A stretch of 5,815 bases of DNA, taken from JARIHD01 sp035629475 (GTDB taxonomy: Bacteria; Patescibacteriota; Saccharimonadia; Saccharimonadales; UBA4665). The notes beneath the pieces were generated by a model. That model had not been told where the DNA came from, made no database searches, and saw nothing but the letters and a program-made list of their open reading frames with translations. Both the position numbers and the translations under genes were made by a program. Position 1 is the first letter of the stretch. Each line of letters starts with the position of its first letter. Below are positions 4,934-5,815 of this stretch, piece after piece. The stretch covers positions 1 to 5,815 of the forward strand of contig DASPHS010000089.1 of assembly GCA_035629475.1 (NCBI GenBank). The letters run 5' to 3'.

Positions 4934-5815
4934 ATGACACAGTATCCCAAGCATATCGTTGCCGGCCTGCTCTTTGCCACTTATATGGGCATCCCGGTTG
5001 TTTTATGGGCGCTTGCCGCGCAAAGCCCCTGGGCGAGCAGCGGCAGTAGTTTTCGTTCGGCGGGCCAGCTGGCAGGCATCGCTGGCGCGTGCCTTTTCTC
5101 ACTTAATTTTATCCTGGCAGCCCGTATTGGCTGGATTGAAGAATTGCTGCGAGGGTTGCCTCGAGTGTATAGCCTGCACCATTTGTTTGGCGGCTTGGCA
5201 TTTATACTGCTGCTGTTCCATCCGGTACTGCTCGGCCTGCAATATGTCTCGCAGTCGCTGTCGCTGGCAGCCGACTTTTTCCTACCGCAGCCGACTGACA
5301 TACCGCGCCTCTTCGGGGTGCTGGCCTTGGGGATACTCGGAGGACTGCTGTGCATCACCTTCTTCTTGCGCATTGCCTATCATACCTGGAAGTCCACACA
5401 CCAATGGTTGGGACTGGCACTGTTGTTTGCAAGCCTGCACGTCTACCTGATGCCTGGCAATCTGTCACAAGCCGACGGCTTGCGGCCCTACATGGTAGCG
5501 GTCATTATTGCTGGCCTGCTGGCCTTTGGCTATCGGGTGCTCTTTGGCTGCTGGCTGGTCCGGCGCTCACCCTACGTCGTGCAAGACGTAGAGCAGCATG
5601 CTGACGCGACGGAGGTCCACTTGTCACCTGCCGAGCAGGCACTGCGCTACAAGGCCGGTCAATTTTTCTTTATAAGTGTGCAGCATGCCAATGGAATCAC
5701 CCGTGAGCCACACCCCTTCTCATTCACCAGTGCCTCTGCTTCGGCTGGCATATCATTTGCCGCCAAGCGCCTCGGTGACTACACCGACACATTGGGCCGC
5801 TTGCGTAAGGGCGAC
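4934..5815 (+). CDS. Ferric reductase/NADPH oxidase-like membrane flavocytochrome (partial, C-terminus outside window)
   Basis: I translated the plus strand from ATG 4934; it is open for 294 codons to the window edge. Six membrane helices can be seen at about 8-29, 44-63, 82-104, 125-146, 157-174 and 186-206, the layout of the ferric-reductase-like membrane domain. Four candidate haem histidines are present: His82 and His96 in helix 3, His156 and His169 around helix 5. From about 212 a cytoplasmic FAD-binding domain of the ferredoxin-reductase type begins, with YKAGQFFFISV at 239-249 and the flavin motif HPFSFTSA at 260-267. The NAD(P)-binding domain, roughly 150 residues, would lie past the window end. 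Known relatives pass electrons from NAD(P)H through FAD and two haems across the membrane to ferric iron or oxygen. The neighbouring exported b5 protein is a plausible partner. Which acceptor is used cannot be told from sequence. Confidence 0.9.
   Translation, partial: MTQYPKHIVAGLLFATYMGIPVVLWALAAQSPWASSGSSFRSAGQLAGIAGACLFSLNFILAARIGWIEELLRGLPRVYSLHHLFGGLAFILLLFHPVLLGLQYVSQSLSLAADFFLPQPTDIPRLFGVLALGILGGLLCITFFLRIAYHTWKSTHQWLGLALLFASLHVYLMPGNLSQADGLRPYMVAVIIAGLLAFGYRVLFGCWLVRRSPYVVQDVEQHADATEVHLSPAEQALRYKAGQFFFISVQHANGITREPHPFSFTSASASAGISFAAKRLGDYTDTLGRLRKGD

Noticed and set aside
4959..5450. A 163-codon plus-strand frame with many Cys and Trp
   Set aside because: It is an out-of-frame reading of the flavocytochrome, whose frame shows membrane helices, haem histidines and the FAD motif.
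1..5815. Recoding of TGA (as in Gracilibacteria and SR1)
   Set aside because: All recognised genes read through without in-frame TGA, and TGG is used for Trp. The absence of TGA stops in only four visible ends is too small a sample to mean anything.
1..5815. tRNA, rRNA, CRISPR array, insertion sequence or prophage signals
   Set aside because: I found no tRNA-like cloverleaf, regular repeat-spacer pattern, transposase, integrase or terminal inverted repeats; nearly all of the window is occupied by the seven genes described.

Overview
The window looks like a compact stretch of bacterial chromosome of middling GC content, probably from the Candidate Phyla Radiation. Candidatus Saccharibacteria (TM7) is my best guess. 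I infer this from the style of the LolD/MacB-type ATPase, in particular its FQQFFLNAH stretch after the Q-loop, and from very tight gene packing. It also rests on a multi-module LuxR-like protein of no standard family. None of this is proof. The four stop codons visible are three TAG and one TAA, and nothing points to a changed genetic code.

Layout. (1) 1-1612, minus strand: a two-gene ABC exporter operon of the LolCDE/MacB type. The ATPase is first, followed by an FtsX-like permease that runs off the left edge; the two genes are joined by a TAATG overlap. (2) 1613-1734: a small control region holding a good minus-strand promoter and two 12-bp operator-like sites 17 bp apart. (3) 1677-2219, plus strand: a small helix-hairpin-helix (HhH) protein related to the endonuclease III/HhH-GPD fold but without the usual catalytic Asp. 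(4) 2196-3263, minus strand: a protein that appears to be built from four consecutive LuxR/GerE-like helix-turn-helix modules. Its 3' end overlaps that of the HhH gene by 24 bp. (5) 3363-4250, plus strand: a short-chain dehydrogenase of the YghA/GSP39 stress-protein type. (6) 4254-4850, minus strand: a membrane-anchored cytochrome b5 domain joined to a PepSY-like C-terminal domain. It is convergent with the dehydrogenase, with three bases between the stop codons and a strong hairpin at the junction. (7) 4934-5815, plus strand, cut by the window end: a six-helix ferric-reductase/NADPH-oxidase-type membrane flavocytochrome. It is divergent from the b5 gene and shares an 83-bp control region that contains a perfect 9-bp inverted repeat.

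How the genes may work together. The most coherent unit is the right-hand pair: a flavocytochrome that would carry electrons from a cytoplasmic nicotinamide cofactor through two membrane haems, and a b5 haem protein anchored on the outer face that could take them. The left-hand operon is a typical exporter under apparent repressor-style control; no regulator gene for it lies in the window. Several starts without a Shine-Dalgarno sequence (1677, 3263, 4934, perhaps 4850) have a -10-like hexamer ending 7-8 nt before the start codon, which suggests leaderless transcripts. The dehydrogenase and the ATPase instead have clear Shine-Dalgarno sequences. I saw no RNA genes, CRISPR arrays, insertion sequences or attachment sites.
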